The notes beneath the pieces were generated by a model. It searched no databases, was not told where the DNA came from, and saw only the letters and a list, made by a program, of their open reading frames with translations. Positions 1 to 12,950 of a DNA stretch of 64,000 nt are shown here, in pieces; position 1 is the first letter of the stretch, and every line of letters starts with the position of its first letter. The position numbers and the translations under genes are program-made. Origin of the DNA: Pholiota molesta (Eukaryota; Basidiomycota; Agaricomycetes; Agaricales; Strophariaceae); the NCBI GenBank assembly GCA_014925825.1, contig JACGCK010000191.1:1-64000 (forward strand), given 5' to 3'.

Positions 1-598
1 CAAGCGTCACGTAGCACGCTGCAAATTCGAATCCTTTGCTTTCTAGCGCGTATTGGGCGCAACTTGTAGATGTTGTGGTGCGTCGCAGAACCTTTTGTCG
101 TAATACAGATCGCACTGAAGCTTGTGTTGATTGTAGGTTTTGAAAGGCATCGTCAAGGAATTCACAGTGTGATAATAAAATATATACACACACAGCATAT
201 TCCATCCTCAAAAACGGCCAGGTATGCATTCGCCTCTCCAATAGAGCTAATATCGTCAGTGGGGAGGCTCTTGATAATTTCAAGGGTATCTTTAAGGCCT
301 GCTTCTCATTGGACTTTCTCTCGCGTCGCCTGGCTCTCGAGTCTCGATCGCCCTGCTTGAATTCTCGTACTTGGCTTTTTGACGAATTATACTTGTGTAC
401 AGGCTGTCAGGCTTGTCGAGTTTCGAATTTCCTCGGGAATCGCTTCGACTATCGATACACTGTCACGGCTCCCGTTTTGGTTGTGCCATGATGAAAACGA
501 CGTCCTCATACATCGGCGCTACAGTCTCAACCGCATTATCATGATGCAGCACCTCAAACTCTGCTTGTATCGTCTATACAAGTTTACAACGTACATAT
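1..598. other. gene-free left edge with a duplicated segment
   Basis: No convincing gene is seen. From about 500 onward the DNA matches 53630-53730 (shared stretch beginning GTCCTCATACAT, then the same spacing to an ACCATGTCTAAG stretch). This segment is therefore the flank of the STAND-like fragment that follows and belongs to the duplication shared with 53.6-54.0 kb. Confidence 0.5.
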
Positions 599-919
599 TC
601 AATCAATCACCATGTCTAAGTCTCCGTTTGCGCGATCCAAATACTCGTGCATGGCGCGTATGACCTTCCGTGTCCACTTGGGGATGTAGACGAGATCCTT
701 CCCATGTCCGAGAATGAAGTCCACCAATTCGGTTGATCTCGACGATCGTTCAAGGATCTTGGGCAGGTACACCAATCCCAGAAAACAAACGTCTTGCGTC
801 GAGTTACGACAATGAGCGTAAGGGGATAAACCTTGATCATTGTCTGAATCGTTGTTAGGACTGGATAATATAACCCCGTGGATGCCAGAGAATGAGCGCT
901 TCGTGATCATTGTGACCAA
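599..919 (-). pseudogene. C-terminal fragment of a STAND-like gene
   Basis: About 100 residues read on the minus strand. They match the C-terminal end of the longer fragment at 53717-55183: both share LYLPKILERSSRSTELVDF, then GKDLVYIPK and KVIRAMHEY. Only this end is present, with no domain that could define a function, so it is a truncated duplicate. A few residues are missing compared with the longer copy (the RNLR segment before KVIRAMHEY). The link to STAND NTPases rests on the longer copy and is tentative. Confidence 0.55.
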
Positions 920-1868
920 AGATCCATCCCATCAAGTATTCGAGGACGGCAACGCGAGTGTTCGGGTGGCATTTGGGTGGGTCAAAGCGGGCGCTGGAGT
1001 TGTGGAAGGCACTGGGGGCGCATGCCTTCTGTAGTTCTTTGAATGCTGTTAATATATAGTTAATATATCATTATGTTAATGTGTATCCGAGGGACAAGGC
1101 GTTGCCGATGCATCATACCTGAGCTCCCGACGCTGGCAGCAAAATTTCCCCCCGTTATTGCAATGTTTCGACTATGAGCGAACATATTGTGGTTCTATCG
1201 CGCAGTGAATCACTGAATGTAGACGTGGTTGAGTGCAGAGAATCGAGTTGCGTTCATTTCCAGGTTCGTGGGTATTTCAATATTCTTGATGCTGTGCATC
1301 GTTGTATAGCCTTCACAAGTTAATCCTATACATATGCTATAATTAAATGAAGCATAGCAGATGCTATTCAGTAACTCAATTCATGTTTATACAAAGCCGA
1401 GTCGCTATCATCCGCGTCACAATACAACTGTAAAGCTAACATTTTTACCGTAGCGCTGAGAACTTAAAGTAGGTCGTTAGGAGATAGATGAAAGTGCGTC
1501 AACGCAAGTTCTGAGCGAGTAGAGCCTATCTTCTATTCATATTCATAAAAATAGTAAACAAAATACACATAACACTGCCTCGATGCGAAGCTGTGCCGAC
1601 ATTGCAATGAGTGAGCCAGCATGGTCATCCACATGGATCACATTAGATCCATCGGCGTCCAAGTCATCATTCAATCGATAGTTGAGCGAAGATTTCTTCA
1701 ACTATTGATACACCATCACAAATCCCCGTGTCCATTTTTCCATGACGAAACGTTCCACGAAACTGATACATTTATTCTACGTATAAGTAGCCCAAAAAAT
1801 CACGAACCAAATATCAAACGACCATTCCAGAGCCCCCGTGTGCGGTTTCATGCACCGCTAACCCAGCC
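920..1868. other. intergenic, nothing recognised
   Basis: AT-rich DNA with several short ATATA/TTAATA stretches. No conserved reading frame, RNA gene or repeat shared with the rest of the window was recognised. Confidence 0.4.
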
Positions 1869-3019
1869 TCAGCGCTTGGAGACGCTCGATGGCGCCTTGC
1901 CATCCGCGTTGGGCAGAACGTTGCAGTTGGCGCTGGCGTCGGGCGTGGGCGCCCCGATCTTCTCGTCGGTTTCAGATGACGCGGACGCGCCCATGCCCGC
2001 GGCCCGCTCTTGCGGGAGGGCCATGACGAGGAGGGTAGTGCTAACGAGAGGAGGATGCGGGTGAGTGGTGCGCCCGTGCGGAGGAGGGATCGATATATGG
2101 GCTGCGAGCGACGCACCTTGCCACGCTCAGAGCGGCGGCGGCCCAGAGGAGCACGAGCCAGATGATATTGTGTGTCCACGAGCGATACCCTAGGAGCGAT
2201 GGCACGGACGAGCGTCAATAAATGTGCACGACGCAAGAAGAGTGTGGCGGACGTACTTAGCGGGGGAGAGGCGTACAGCGCCGTGAGCTGCCGGGACGTC
2301 GGATCACTCACCCCCGTGATCGACGCTGAGCGCATCGCCACGATAACCTAGCGCGCGGTCAATGTCGTTCACTTCCATGCAGAACGACCCATCTCATGAG
2401 CGCCCTGCTGAACGCCACGCACCGTGCACACCAGGCCCGTCGCGACAATCCCACACGCCGCGGCCACGAACACCGCCTTCTTCCACGCGAGGTACCGCGC
2501 GGAATACGTGCGCGCGGGCCAGAACTGGAGCAGGAAGTACTCGACGTTGAACAGGAGCAACGCCGGGATCGGGGCGCTGACGCTGAGGATGGACGCCGCG
2601 TGGATGTCGCTGATCCGGACGTGTGCGGCGTAGTTGCTGGCGCCCTCGATCTCGCCTTTGAGGACGCTGTATTTGTACATGCAATACGTGGCGGCGACCT
2701 GGGGTTTGTGAAGGTGAGTGTGAGTTGGGATTGGAGGAAGGGAGTGTTGGGATAGAGATGCTTACTTGTGCGGCTGTCCCAACCATCAAAGTGAGCTAGC
2801 GAAGGCTGCTTTAAATATTTTCACTGAGCTCAAAAGAAGCCGCAGCTCACCGTGTAAACGACTTTGGAAATTGAGGTCAGGACAATGGTCAGTGCACGGA
2901 AAATATAGAATATAATTACTCAATCTTTCTCGACGGAGGTACCACCGTCGACTGAACATCTCCTCCCATCTGAACGCCTTCCAAGATACTTGGGATAGAT
3001 CGAATCCTTGAATCTGCAT
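1869..3019 (-). CDS. multi-pass membrane protein, tandem paralog 1
   Basis: Spliced gene in an unrecognised basidiomycete family, aligned by eye with the copies at 3696-4817 and 6042-7081. The chosen start gives MQIQGFDLSQVSWKAF. A micro-exon of 11 nt (IVYT after joining) leads into the first membrane segment, LTLMVGTAAQ. Then come CMYKY, a long hydrophobic segment ending in EYFLLQFWPARTYSARY, a third segment (KKAVFVAAACGIVATG), an ASITGVSD/QLTALY loop, a fourth segment (NIIWLVLLWAAAAL) and a fifth (TTLLVMALPQE), followed by a hydrophilic tail. About five membrane segments and 220-240 residues are expected. A TATA-like TTTATATA lies at 3127-3134. Function is unknown; an integral membrane location is inferred from hydrophobicity. 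Confidence 0.7.
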
Positions 3020-3126
3020 CGTGGTGCTGTGACTGACGCCCAAGGAAATAACTGGGGAAGAAAGGCGTAAGGAAGGGAAGTGGATGTTACAAACCGGCCT
3101 ACGCATGGCGAACAGTGATCCACTGG

Positions 3127-3134
3127 TTTATATA
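3127..3134 (-). promoter_or_regulatory. TATA-like box of membrane paralog 1
   Basis: TATATAAA on the minus strand about 110 bp upstream of the start at 3019. Paralogs 2 and 3 carry comparable boxes at similar distance, which supports the three start choices. Confidence 0.45.
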
Positions 3135-3695
3135 CGCTATGGCTGACTTACAAGGATAGATATGAGTGACGTTGGTCAGCCATACGGAAAAGGTAAGAGA
3201 ATGGCCGAAAAAGGAAACGGAAGTAAATGAAAGAAAGGCGATCGAATCGTAACATTGCCACCGTCTTACAAGGCAGCGCTAGCGGGGGGTGTCAGATTCA
3301 TGCTGCTAAGAATTGTTTTAATTAGATGATTTCGACCATTTTACAATCGATTATGTTCCGTTTCTGAGGGTGCGATGGTCAAGAATGGCTTCGGGAATTA
3401 GATGTGTGATGTTTGTAGGGCTCCGAAAACGAAGAGCTTTCATCGGGCAAAGGAGGCGAGGCGCAAGGCGCTAAATCGACGTAGCAGATATCGACAGTCC
3501 TCCAGGAAATCAGGAGTCTAAGAATATGAGCTCGTCCATCAATGACGTGTCCATTTCTCCACGACAAAAAGTTCCACTAAACTACTATACACCTATACTA
3601 CATATAGACCAAGAATCACGAACCCAAATCTTAGCAGTCATGATCTTTAACGCCCAGTCCCCGTGTGCAGTATCAGGAATATCATACATCGTCAA

Positions 3696-4817
3696 TCAGA
3701 CCTCTTCAGTGCCCGCGGAGACGATCGATTTCTCCTTGCCCTCAGGATTGATAATGGCATCGGCGCTGGCACCGGGTGTGGTCCGCGGGATTTTCTCGTT
3801 GCTCAATTTTGATTCGCCCAGGCCCCTTTTTCTTTCTTGTGGGATGGCCATGAGGAGGAGTGTGGTACTAATAAGAGGATAAAAAATGAGCAGGAGGGCG
3901 GGCGGCCTGCTATCGAGTTTCGAGAGACGCACCTTGCCACGCTCACAGCGACAGCGATCCAGAGAAGCACGAGCCAGACAATATTTTGCGCCCAGGAGCG
4001 ATATCCTAAGGATGGCAAGTACGTCAGTAAAAGTGGTGATCGATATGCAATAAATTTTGACGGACTTAGAGGTGGGCGAAAGTATAGCTCCGTGAGCTGC
4101 TGCACAGTCATCTCATCCACCCCAGTGATCGACGCAGACTGCATCGCCACGACGACCTACAAAGCATTTAGCCCCAATCCCCCGTACCCGCCCAGCCCAC
4201 GCACCGTGCTGATCACGACCGTCGCGAACATCCCAAACGTCGCGAGCACGAACACCGCCTTCTTCCACACCAGATACCGTGCAGAGTACGTGCGCGCGGG
4301 CCAGAACAGGAGCACGAAGTATTCGGCGTTGAACAGCAGCAGCACGATGCAGGGGAAGATCATGCTCAGGATCGCCGCGGCCTCGATGTCGCTGTTGTGC
4401 ACGTGGGCGGCGTGCATGGTGGAGTTCTGGATGTGCGTGCGCAGGAAGCGGTATTTGAACATGCAGTAGGTCGCGGCGCCCTGCGGGTTGTAACTTGTGA
4501 GCGTGGGATTTGCATTGAGTGGGAAGATGGGAGGTTGGTGTCACTTACTTGTGCGGCCATTCCAATTAGCATGGTGAGCTAGTGAGAGTGGTAGAGATCC
4601 GCCTTGAATATTTCGGCGTGTTAAGTTCAAAGTAGTTCCTGCTTACCGTGTAGAAAACTTGTAAAATCTAGGTTAGAACGAGGGTGAAAATATGGAAATG
4701 TCGAGTGTAGTTACTCAATCGCTCTCGACGGAGGTACCACCGCCGACTGAACATCTCCTCCCTCGTGAACGCCTTCCACGTTATTTGAGACAGGTCGAAC
4801 CCTTTGAGTTGTGTCAT
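3696..4817 (-). CDS. multi-pass membrane protein, tandem paralog 2
   Basis: Second copy of the family. It starts MTQLKGFDLSQITWKAF. After the first intron a micro-exon (IFYT) joins LTMLIGMAAQ, then GAATYCMFKY, a membrane segment ending EYFVLLFWPARTYSARY, then KKAVFVLATFGMFATVV, the loop VAMQSASITGVDE/QQLTELYFRPPL, NIVWLVLLWIAVAVSVAR and STTLLLMAIPQER, ending in a polar tail (last residues GTEEV). All exons stay open and splice phases agree with paralogs 1 and 3, so it looks intact. The tail differs in length and sequence from paralog 1, which suggests relaxed constraint there. Function unknown. Confidence 0.72.
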
Positions 4818-4980
4818 GGTGCTGTGGGAGGGTACGTAGAGCTCAGAGAAAGCGGCACCAAGGACGTCGACGAAGAAGAACAGGAAGACAGAAGGGAATG
4901 AAATGTTCGAATGGTTCGACTAGTTTTATCATTGTTCGCGTGTGTCTTTGCTACTGCGGGATCGAAGCATCGTTCCAGAA

Positions 4981-4990
4981 TATATATAGC
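4981..4990 (-). promoter_or_regulatory. TATA-like box of membrane paralog 2
   Basis: TATATATA about 165 bp upstream of the start at 4817, on the minus strand. Confidence 0.45.
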
Positions 4991-6041
4991 CTCCCAAGAA
5001 AGCCTAGTGACTAACAATATCGTTGCAGGCGGGAATTTGGAAAGCACGCGAATATCCTCGGTCTATTTTTAGATGTGGGACTTTGTACGTTGATCGACGA
5101 GAGGTTGAGGGGAGGTAGGTTAGATGTGTGCTATTCGAGGTTGATCGTCACACGACAGTTGTAAATTTAGCTCTCCCCTGAGAGATACCGGTTCAGGCGA
5201 GGCAGGTTGCCTGCATACCGCAGCTGCTCGTCGTAATTTGACTCCACTGCTCAGTGATGGCCAATCCGGATCGACGACGAACTCTCTTGTTGCCGTTATA
5301 ATTACACAGCTTTTGACACATCAAAATCGAACGACACAGTGAAGAAGCGATGATATATGTAGGTCGACTGGTGAATACTGTCTATTTGACACCTGTGGAA
5401 ACCTTGCGATGCATTTCGTGGTGTGGTCAAAATTCTTTCTCGCTAACGTTCCATCTGAAGAAACACTAGTGCGGATTCACTCACGTGCATCACCGAGACG
5501 GCCGCTCCATTGCACTGCGAGTGTCGATCAGCAAATGCGTTGATGTCCGTTGGACCATTATTAAGAGATCGAGGCAGGAAGGGAGAATCAGGCAAGAGAT
5601 TCCTAATCTGATAAAACAACGGCTTGCGCATTATCAATGAGGGTGCGAACCGGAGTCCATGTTCCCAGCATTTATGAAAGACGAACATGCAGAGGATTTG
5701 GTTGATAATACCCTGTATCACCATAGGTGACAGCTGCCGTTAAATTGAATTTGTCTCATCAGTTGGGTCTGAGAGTGCGCCGGCGAAGATGCGAGGATAA
5801 AGTACTGTTCAAAAAGCCATCTGTACCCTACCAAATTCTACGAAATTGTACGAAGTATTATGATGCTAAATGCGGAAAGGAAAGAAACGGAACCCTATGA
5901 GAATCCAAAATGAGTAGATATGCGAAATCGCATGGAGCGACCATCGCCTTCCGTCTCTGCCAATAGCTCGAAGCAAGCCGATGCTCCGCCTCTCAGATAT
6001 GTCATGATTGTCGACGGTGGTGTGCCGATGCCGCAGAACCG
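4991..6041. other. intergenic between membrane paralogs 2 and 3
   Basis: About 1 kb without a supported gene. An open stretch on the minus strand at 5443-5724 encodes 93 residues with no recognisable motif and no counterpart near the other paralogs, so it is not called. Confidence 0.4.
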
Positions 6042-7081
6042 CTATGCCGTGGTCCCTACACGAGCGTCGTCCTGTGGTTCCTGCCCGCGAATAGGGAGTG
6101 CTTCCACGTCCTTCTCGATGGTAGGTTGAGGAGAGGTAGCCGTAGAATGCGAATAGGCGAAGAACATAATATACGTGCTAAAAGAATGTATTTCAGCGAT
6201 GGCGGTACGAGGAGGAAGGAGGATAGGATACCTGGCGATTGTTGAGAGGAATGCGGGCCATATGAGGACGACCCAAGCTATATTTGTCGAAAAATGTCTG
6301 TACACTGGTGTCCAAGTGAATATTATAACTAACACCGTGGAGTCACAGAGCCAAACGTACCGGCTGGTGGTCGGTGATAGATGTTGGTGTATTGTTGTAC
6401 TGTTGCGGAATCAACACCAGTTATCTGGATTGACTGGCGCGCAATGACGATCTGCAAATACACCGCGATCAGAGAGCACATTGGCTAAATTTGAATAGGC
6501 TTACGGTGCTCATCAAAGCCGCCGCAGCCATTCCCAACGTGATGACCACCGCCACCAGTAGCTTCGTCACATCATACCATCTCGGGTACCTGCGCTGGGG
6601 CCAGAAGAGGAGGAAGAAAAAGTCGGCGCCGAAGACGGTGGCGACCAAGACGCAGAATACGATGGTGACGATGGCGGCGTCGATGATGTTGTTGTTGTAC
6701 AGATGCGCGGCGCCTCCACTCATAGTCTCGATGTGCGACTGAAGGTTCTCGTATTTGCTCAAGGAGTACGTGGCTGTACACTGGAGGGAAACATGTGAGA
6801 TCGAGATAGGGTGGTGAGTAGAGAGTATGAACCTCCGCGGCCAAACTTATCAGCATTGCAAGCTGAATGGTCGAGGATTAGGAACGGTTTTTCAACGATG
6901 AGGAGGGATTTACTTGGTATACAACTAAATATCGATGTTTCAGAGTTATGTGTAGGAAAAGTCAGGTTGGTTACTCACCGAATCGTTCTCTACGAAGAGG
7001 CCATCTCCTATCGAACATCACTTTACGTCGAAATGCACCCCAACTCATCTCTGAAAGGTTGAATCCCCAGATGATAGCCAT
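6042..7081 (-). CDS. multi-pass membrane protein, tandem paralog 3
   Basis: Most divergent copy. It starts MAIIWGFNLSEMSWGAF; the 11-nt micro-exon gives VVYQ and leads into LAMLISLAAE. The core reads YSLSKYENLQSHIE, then IVTIVFCVLVATVFGAD, FFFLLFWPQRRYPRWYD, LLVAVVITLGMAAAALMST, a loop with IQITGVDSATVQQYTNIYHRP, NIAWVVLIWPAFLSTIAR and STYIMFFAYS before a polar C-terminus ending RVGTTA. The exon layout equals that of paralogs 1 and 2, but the linker and the tail have diverged, so it probably split off first. Intact by eye. Function unknown; membrane location inferred. Confidence 0.7.
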
Positions 7082-7251
7082 GATGGCCAAAAAACGATCT
7101 TTCGCTGCGCAGGGGGACCGAGAAAGCCTAGACAGGTATCACGAAGCAATGCGAAAGGGGCGTAAACACGGGCTGAACGTAAACCGCCGAGCGGAATGTC
7201 TCGGTATTCCAAGCTCGCTGGGCGCTCAAGAGCTCGTTATAATGGGAACCC

Positions 7252-7258
7252 TATATAG
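7252..7258 (-). promoter_or_regulatory. TATA-like box of membrane paralog 3
   Basis: CTATATA on the minus strand, about 170 bp upstream of the start at 7081. Confidence 0.4.
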
Positions 7259-7918
7259 AATCTTATGAGATCATCACAGACGCCGTAGCTGGAGTCATGA
7301 CAAGACGATACCTACGTGTTGGAGCGAACGATACGCAATGGAGCTGTTGATGAGGCCACCAAGTCTGATTAGCGTATGTGTGTTGCCAGCAGCGTCAGGC
7401 CGCGGCCTCAGGAGCGGTGGAAGCTGTAGATCGAGCTGGTGCTGGAGCTCTGGGGCATGATGGATGAGCGTGAACGTTGATGTTGACGTTGAGAGTTGTG
7501 CGAATGCAAGGTGAATGGCAAAAGTGCGCTGCGGCAGTTGCCGCAAGTATGACGCAACTATTCCCACCGATTTGCGGTTGGTCTCAACGTTTTCGACAAG
7601 TCCGATCCTCTCTCGAATTGCTCTCAAAGAAAGGAAGAGAGGAAGGTTTCTATTTGAACCTACATGATTGTGCTTAAGCGACCCTCCCAAAGACCTAAGG
7701 GGGACCAAGTTGAAGACCAACTAAGGCCGAAGAACGATTACTACGCCGATAAAGCTTCTATCAGACAAGTCACTAGGCGATCAGTGTATAACAGTTGGCC
7801 CGGCCATAACTTTGTCGAGACTTGGGACGAGCCACCGGTCATTCATTGAGCAACTATCAGCCATAATAAGGATAAGGTCCCAGCCAATGTCCAGCTACCT
7901 TGTAAATAAAAATTATAT

Positions 7919-8000
7919 GGCGCCATAGCTAAGTGGTTACAGCGATAGATTAGAAATCTATTCCTCTTTGAGGGCGCAGGTTCGAGTCCTGCTGGCGTCG
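7919..8000 (+). tRNA. tRNA-Ser (anticodon AGA)
   Basis: The sequence folds as a class II tRNA. The 7-bp acceptor stem pairs GGCGCCA with TGGCGTC (one G-U) and is followed by discriminator G. The D arm is GCT...AGC. The anticodon stem ATAGA/TCTAT encloses loop TTAGAAA, giving AGA. A long variable arm (CCTC/GAGG) and a T arm (GCAGG TTCGAGT CCTGC) complete it. No intron is needed. It decodes UCU serine codons. Confidence 0.95.
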
Positions 8001-8020
8001 ATGTGTTATTTTCATAAAGA

Positions 8021-8029
8021 TTTTTTTTT
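8021..8029 (+). terminator. RNA polymerase III T-run terminator
   Basis: A run of nine T residues about 20 bp after the tRNA-Ser, as expected for Pol III termination. Confidence 0.75.
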
Positions 8030-9114
8030 GGACACGTCAATCAAATCAATGATTCATATGGTTTTGAATTGTGACCTTGTTGGAAGCTGTTTTTCTTCTC
8101 GATGAACATGGAAGAAATGAATGGACAGGAGGATAAATTTTGGTTGAAATCAGTTGACATCTCGTATATCCTTCGACCTTGGAATGACCACGGCAGCCAA
8201 CCACACGAGACGATACAATTCGACAGTACATAGCGAGAACTCGAAGCTCACCTAAGTGCCGTTAACATACATACCGTAACATTGGTTCAGGTATTCAGGT
8301 CTGTGCTTTTGGCTTGGCAGTGCGAAATTTCTATAAACCAGACGGTATAACCGACTACCAGACTTTCTTATTGCATTATTTGCTGCATAGAATACTCCAG
8401 CGTGGTATATTGATTTTAATCCCTGCCAATCATTAGTGCGCAGGACCGTTAAATGTCAAATTTGAACGTTTGAACATTGAAAAAAATCAAGGTTCGAGTC
8501 AGTAAGATGTTAAGGGGCTTTGCCAAGATGGGAAAAGTAAGGGATCCATCTTTTCTATCTCACCGTTATGCTTCTATAACTCGAATTGGAGGTACATTCC
8601 TCGGGTCGGCCCACGGGATCGACTCGGGATGGTCGTTCAGACATCATCACATGGGAATTAGACGTGTATCTCTCGAATTGCCGGTTCCGATATCAGTCCC
8701 GTAGACTCCGGCGACCATCCAAGAATAACGCAACCTTCGAAACATCCAGAGAATTACTGGCTACAGACACATGGACAAGTACTTACATTGATCCATGGTC
8801 TTTCTTTCATCCTCTGTGAGTGTCGAATTGAAGGCCAGTGATACGGCGGTCTATTCTTGGCTTTTTCAACCCAAAGCGTGGAAATAGTCGCAAGCCAGAA
8901 CAGCATTTTTTCGAATGACTAACTGTTGCAGCGTCGAATAGGCATAGAGACTCTACGTTCAGGTTCTGTGGTATTCCATTTCTCTTCGCACATTCGCCTT
9001 AGTCCATTCCGTTGGATGGTACTCTGATACCATTTTTAGTCTTCCTGCGATGAAGCAACTGCATTCGAACTGCAAACCTCTCAGGTCCAAATCGTGCTGG
9101 ACAGTCGAAATTTG
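8030..9114. other. intergenic, peroxidase upstream region
   Basis: No supported gene. It holds the upstream region of the peroxidase gene. I looked for metal-response and heat-shock motifs and did not find a convincing cluster. Confidence 0.4.
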
Positions 9115-9120
9115 TATAAA
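9115..9120 (+). promoter_or_regulatory. TATA box of the peroxidase gene
   Basis: TATAAA (followed by G) about 80 bp upstream of the peroxidase start codon, on the same strand. Confidence 0.6.
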
Positions 9121-9197
9121 GTCTCTGGGCTGCACGGTCAAAGCCTTCAGGATCTTCGAGCCTCTTCTATCTCAGCTACAATCTCACTGTCACAGCA

Positions 9198-10625
<1,428 letters not shown>

Positions 10626-11190
10626 GCGCTTGAAGTGATGGCAAGGCTATTTATTGTAGCTTGATTAGATAAAGTCTCTACCCTGTATCCCATGTAACAA
10701 TATCGTTTCTATGTCACTCGTTGTATATGTTCAAAATTTCTAGCAGAAAAATTCTGCATGGTCAAGGCGAGAAATATTTTCTGAAACGCCGCATTTCCGC
10801 CACTTTTTACTTGTTTTGGGCACTCACCATCGCCACGCGCAGTGACTGTAGTCATTCCGCAGTAAAAATGGAGGGCCACTACGACACGAAGCACTACGCG
10901 CGCTACAATGTAGATTATTTGTAGGCCTTATTTAGCACATATCGCCTTTTCCGGATAATTGTAGCGAGTCATATCGTCGCAGTCACCGACAACCGATTCC
11001 CGAATGATTGAGCAGATGTTGTTTGAAATTAAAGGAAGCCAGACGATGCACAGCGTGAATCGAGGATACTTGGGTCGCAGGCGGTTAGCGCGTGGCTTTT
11101 CCGTATAAAAGAAGTCGACCACGTCGGCGATTCGTCAGGGCTACAATGGGCTACATCGACTTTCTTGCACCACCCCGACCGATTACCACC
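10626..11190. other. intergenic between peroxidase and hydrolase
   Basis: About 560 bp with the 3' end of the peroxidase transcript and the upstream region of the hydrolase; no further gene is seen. Confidence 0.4.
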
Positions 11191-12665
11191 ATGTACAAAG
11201 TATACACATTCTTCCGAGTGCGTACCCGGATTTCTGTCCCTGTCCGACATTCACCAAACGATTGAACTTTGATATGCATAGTACTTATTCAATTGGCAAC
11301 GTATGTTCGTTTATCTGCCCGCCTACTTCTACATAGGAGAAGGTATGTCTGTCCGTTCCTGCTTGAATAAATTTCACCCGATTCACCACCTCCTTTACAT
11401 TCTCGCATTTTATTTCGATTTTGCGTTGTGTTATTACGAAGACTGGTATGAACCATACAACATGTTCGGCCCAGATTGGGCTGATATCACATTGACGACG
11501 AAGGACAGCATTGAACTACACTGCTACCTCATCAAGAACGCCAAAGAAGAGGAAGTCAAGGTGTGTAATTTCTTGTGCCTCCAATTTACCCAGTGATAAC
11601 CAAATCCGCTATTCGGCTTGATCTGCGTATGTAGCGCTCACGCGGTACAGTTATCATGTTCCATGGGAACGCGATGTTCAAGTCGCACCTTCTTCCATAT
11701 GCCATGGATGCCTTCATGGTCCGCTTCAACGTACTCGCAGTTGAATATAGGGGGTCAGTAATAATCAATCAAGACTACTACGTCAGGGACTTTATACTTA
11801 TGCGAGATTATGTTAGATACCCGGGAAATAAGGGGCGTCCGTCGGAGAAAGGTACCCAACATTCTAAATTCACCGTCGTATATTTATTCCTAATTTTTGC
11901 ATTACAAGGTCTTCGACTAGATGCGCAAGCAGCGTTGGACTACATTCTCGCAGACCCGATCTTGTCAACGAAACCTGTGGTAAATTCCTGCCTCCGTTTA
12001 TTTTCATGTGCTGGACCTGAATGCCATTGTGACACCAGATAGCATTTGGACAGTCTATGGGAGGCGCCGTTGCTATTGACCTTACAAGCCGAAATGTCTC
12101 CAAAATTTCCGCTCTTATAGTTGAAAACACGTTCACCTCTATCCCAGATCTTATCAGTGGCCGTATGCCATGGGTTTTGAAATTCATCCGATATTTCTGC
12201 ACGCAACGCTGGAATTCGCGCCGAAAAATCGCAACGTTACCATCATTGCTTCCCATTTTAATGTTCAGCGGCTTACTGGATACAGTTGTCCCCGCGAGTG
12301 ATATGCAACGCCTTAGGGATGTAGCACAGACAAGGCATGTAGCAAAGACAAGGCATGTGAAAGGAGGACGATGGCACTCAAATCAGTGTCTAATGAAAAA
12401 GATTCGACATGCCGAGGACGGAAAGCGTTCTGGGACGGACATCCAAGGGCAGGAGGAAAGGGATGAGTTCTTTAAGTTCGAGCATGGCGGTCACCGTTTG
12501 TTGCTTTTCATTTCATCTATTCCTTCCAGAAGATTGATTATCCACCTCACAGTCGATACGCGTTTAACGGTTGGATATTCAAATGCGCTTCATGCATTTT
12601 TAGATAAGATCTTTCCAGACGATTCTAATGTCAACAGCGCTCTTCATTCTGACTCGGAAGAATGA
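11191..12665 (+). CDS. BEM46/ABHD13-like alpha/beta hydrolase, copy 1
   Basis: Eight exons (11191-11217, 11282-11342, 11442-11560, 11635-11753, 11817-11851, 11909-11979, 12039-12495, 12553-12665) give 333 residues. Boundaries agree with the inverted paralog at 50238-51698. After a short N-terminus come VIMFHGNAM, VLAVEYRGYPGNKG, the nucleophile elbow FGQSMGGAVAI (Ser), IVENTFTSIPDL, the acid region MFSGLLDTVVP (Asp) and GGHLDT (His), so a full Ser-Asp-His triad is present. BEM46-type proteins are usually membrane-associated hydrolases of uncertain substrate. A 15-bp internal duplication (TRHVAKTRHV) lies in the loop between the acid and the His and is absent from copy 2. The micro-exon 1 was chosen because copy 2 has the same start and donor. 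Confidence 0.88.
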
Positions 12666-12950
12666 GCTACGCGCGAAGGACTGATTTCGACATCAACTAA
12701 ACCTGACAACATATGGTATGTCGCGTTATGGACTGGACAAGACGGATGAAACATAGCAAGCTGCAACACCGTGTTCTGTCGACCAGAGCACACCACATCA
12801 TTACTTACAATATATTTTCGAAACCTTTGTACCAAGTCATTTTATTTAGCCTACGTGTCATGGCCGTGCATGTGGTTACTGGGATGCTGGGAGAGCGCGC
12901 GTATGTGCGAAGTTACATAGTGTGAACGATGATTTCTATTTTCAAAGCTC
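12666..12950. repeat. short piece of interspersed repeat R
   Basis: 12856-12925 resembles 22425-22495 (shared GTGTCATGG and GATGCTGGGAGAGCGCGC stretches). It is a fragment of the repeat present more fully at 22085-23050. Confidence 0.5.

Noticed and set aside
2786..2900. Apparent loss of the splice acceptor in membrane paralog 1 compared with paralog 2
   Set aside because: Comparison with paralog 3 showed that the true exon is 11 nt and uses an AAAG or CAAG acceptor further in, present in all three genes.
5443..5724. A small gene between membrane paralogs 2 and 3
   Set aside because: No motif, no counterpart near the other paralogs and no supported splice partners.
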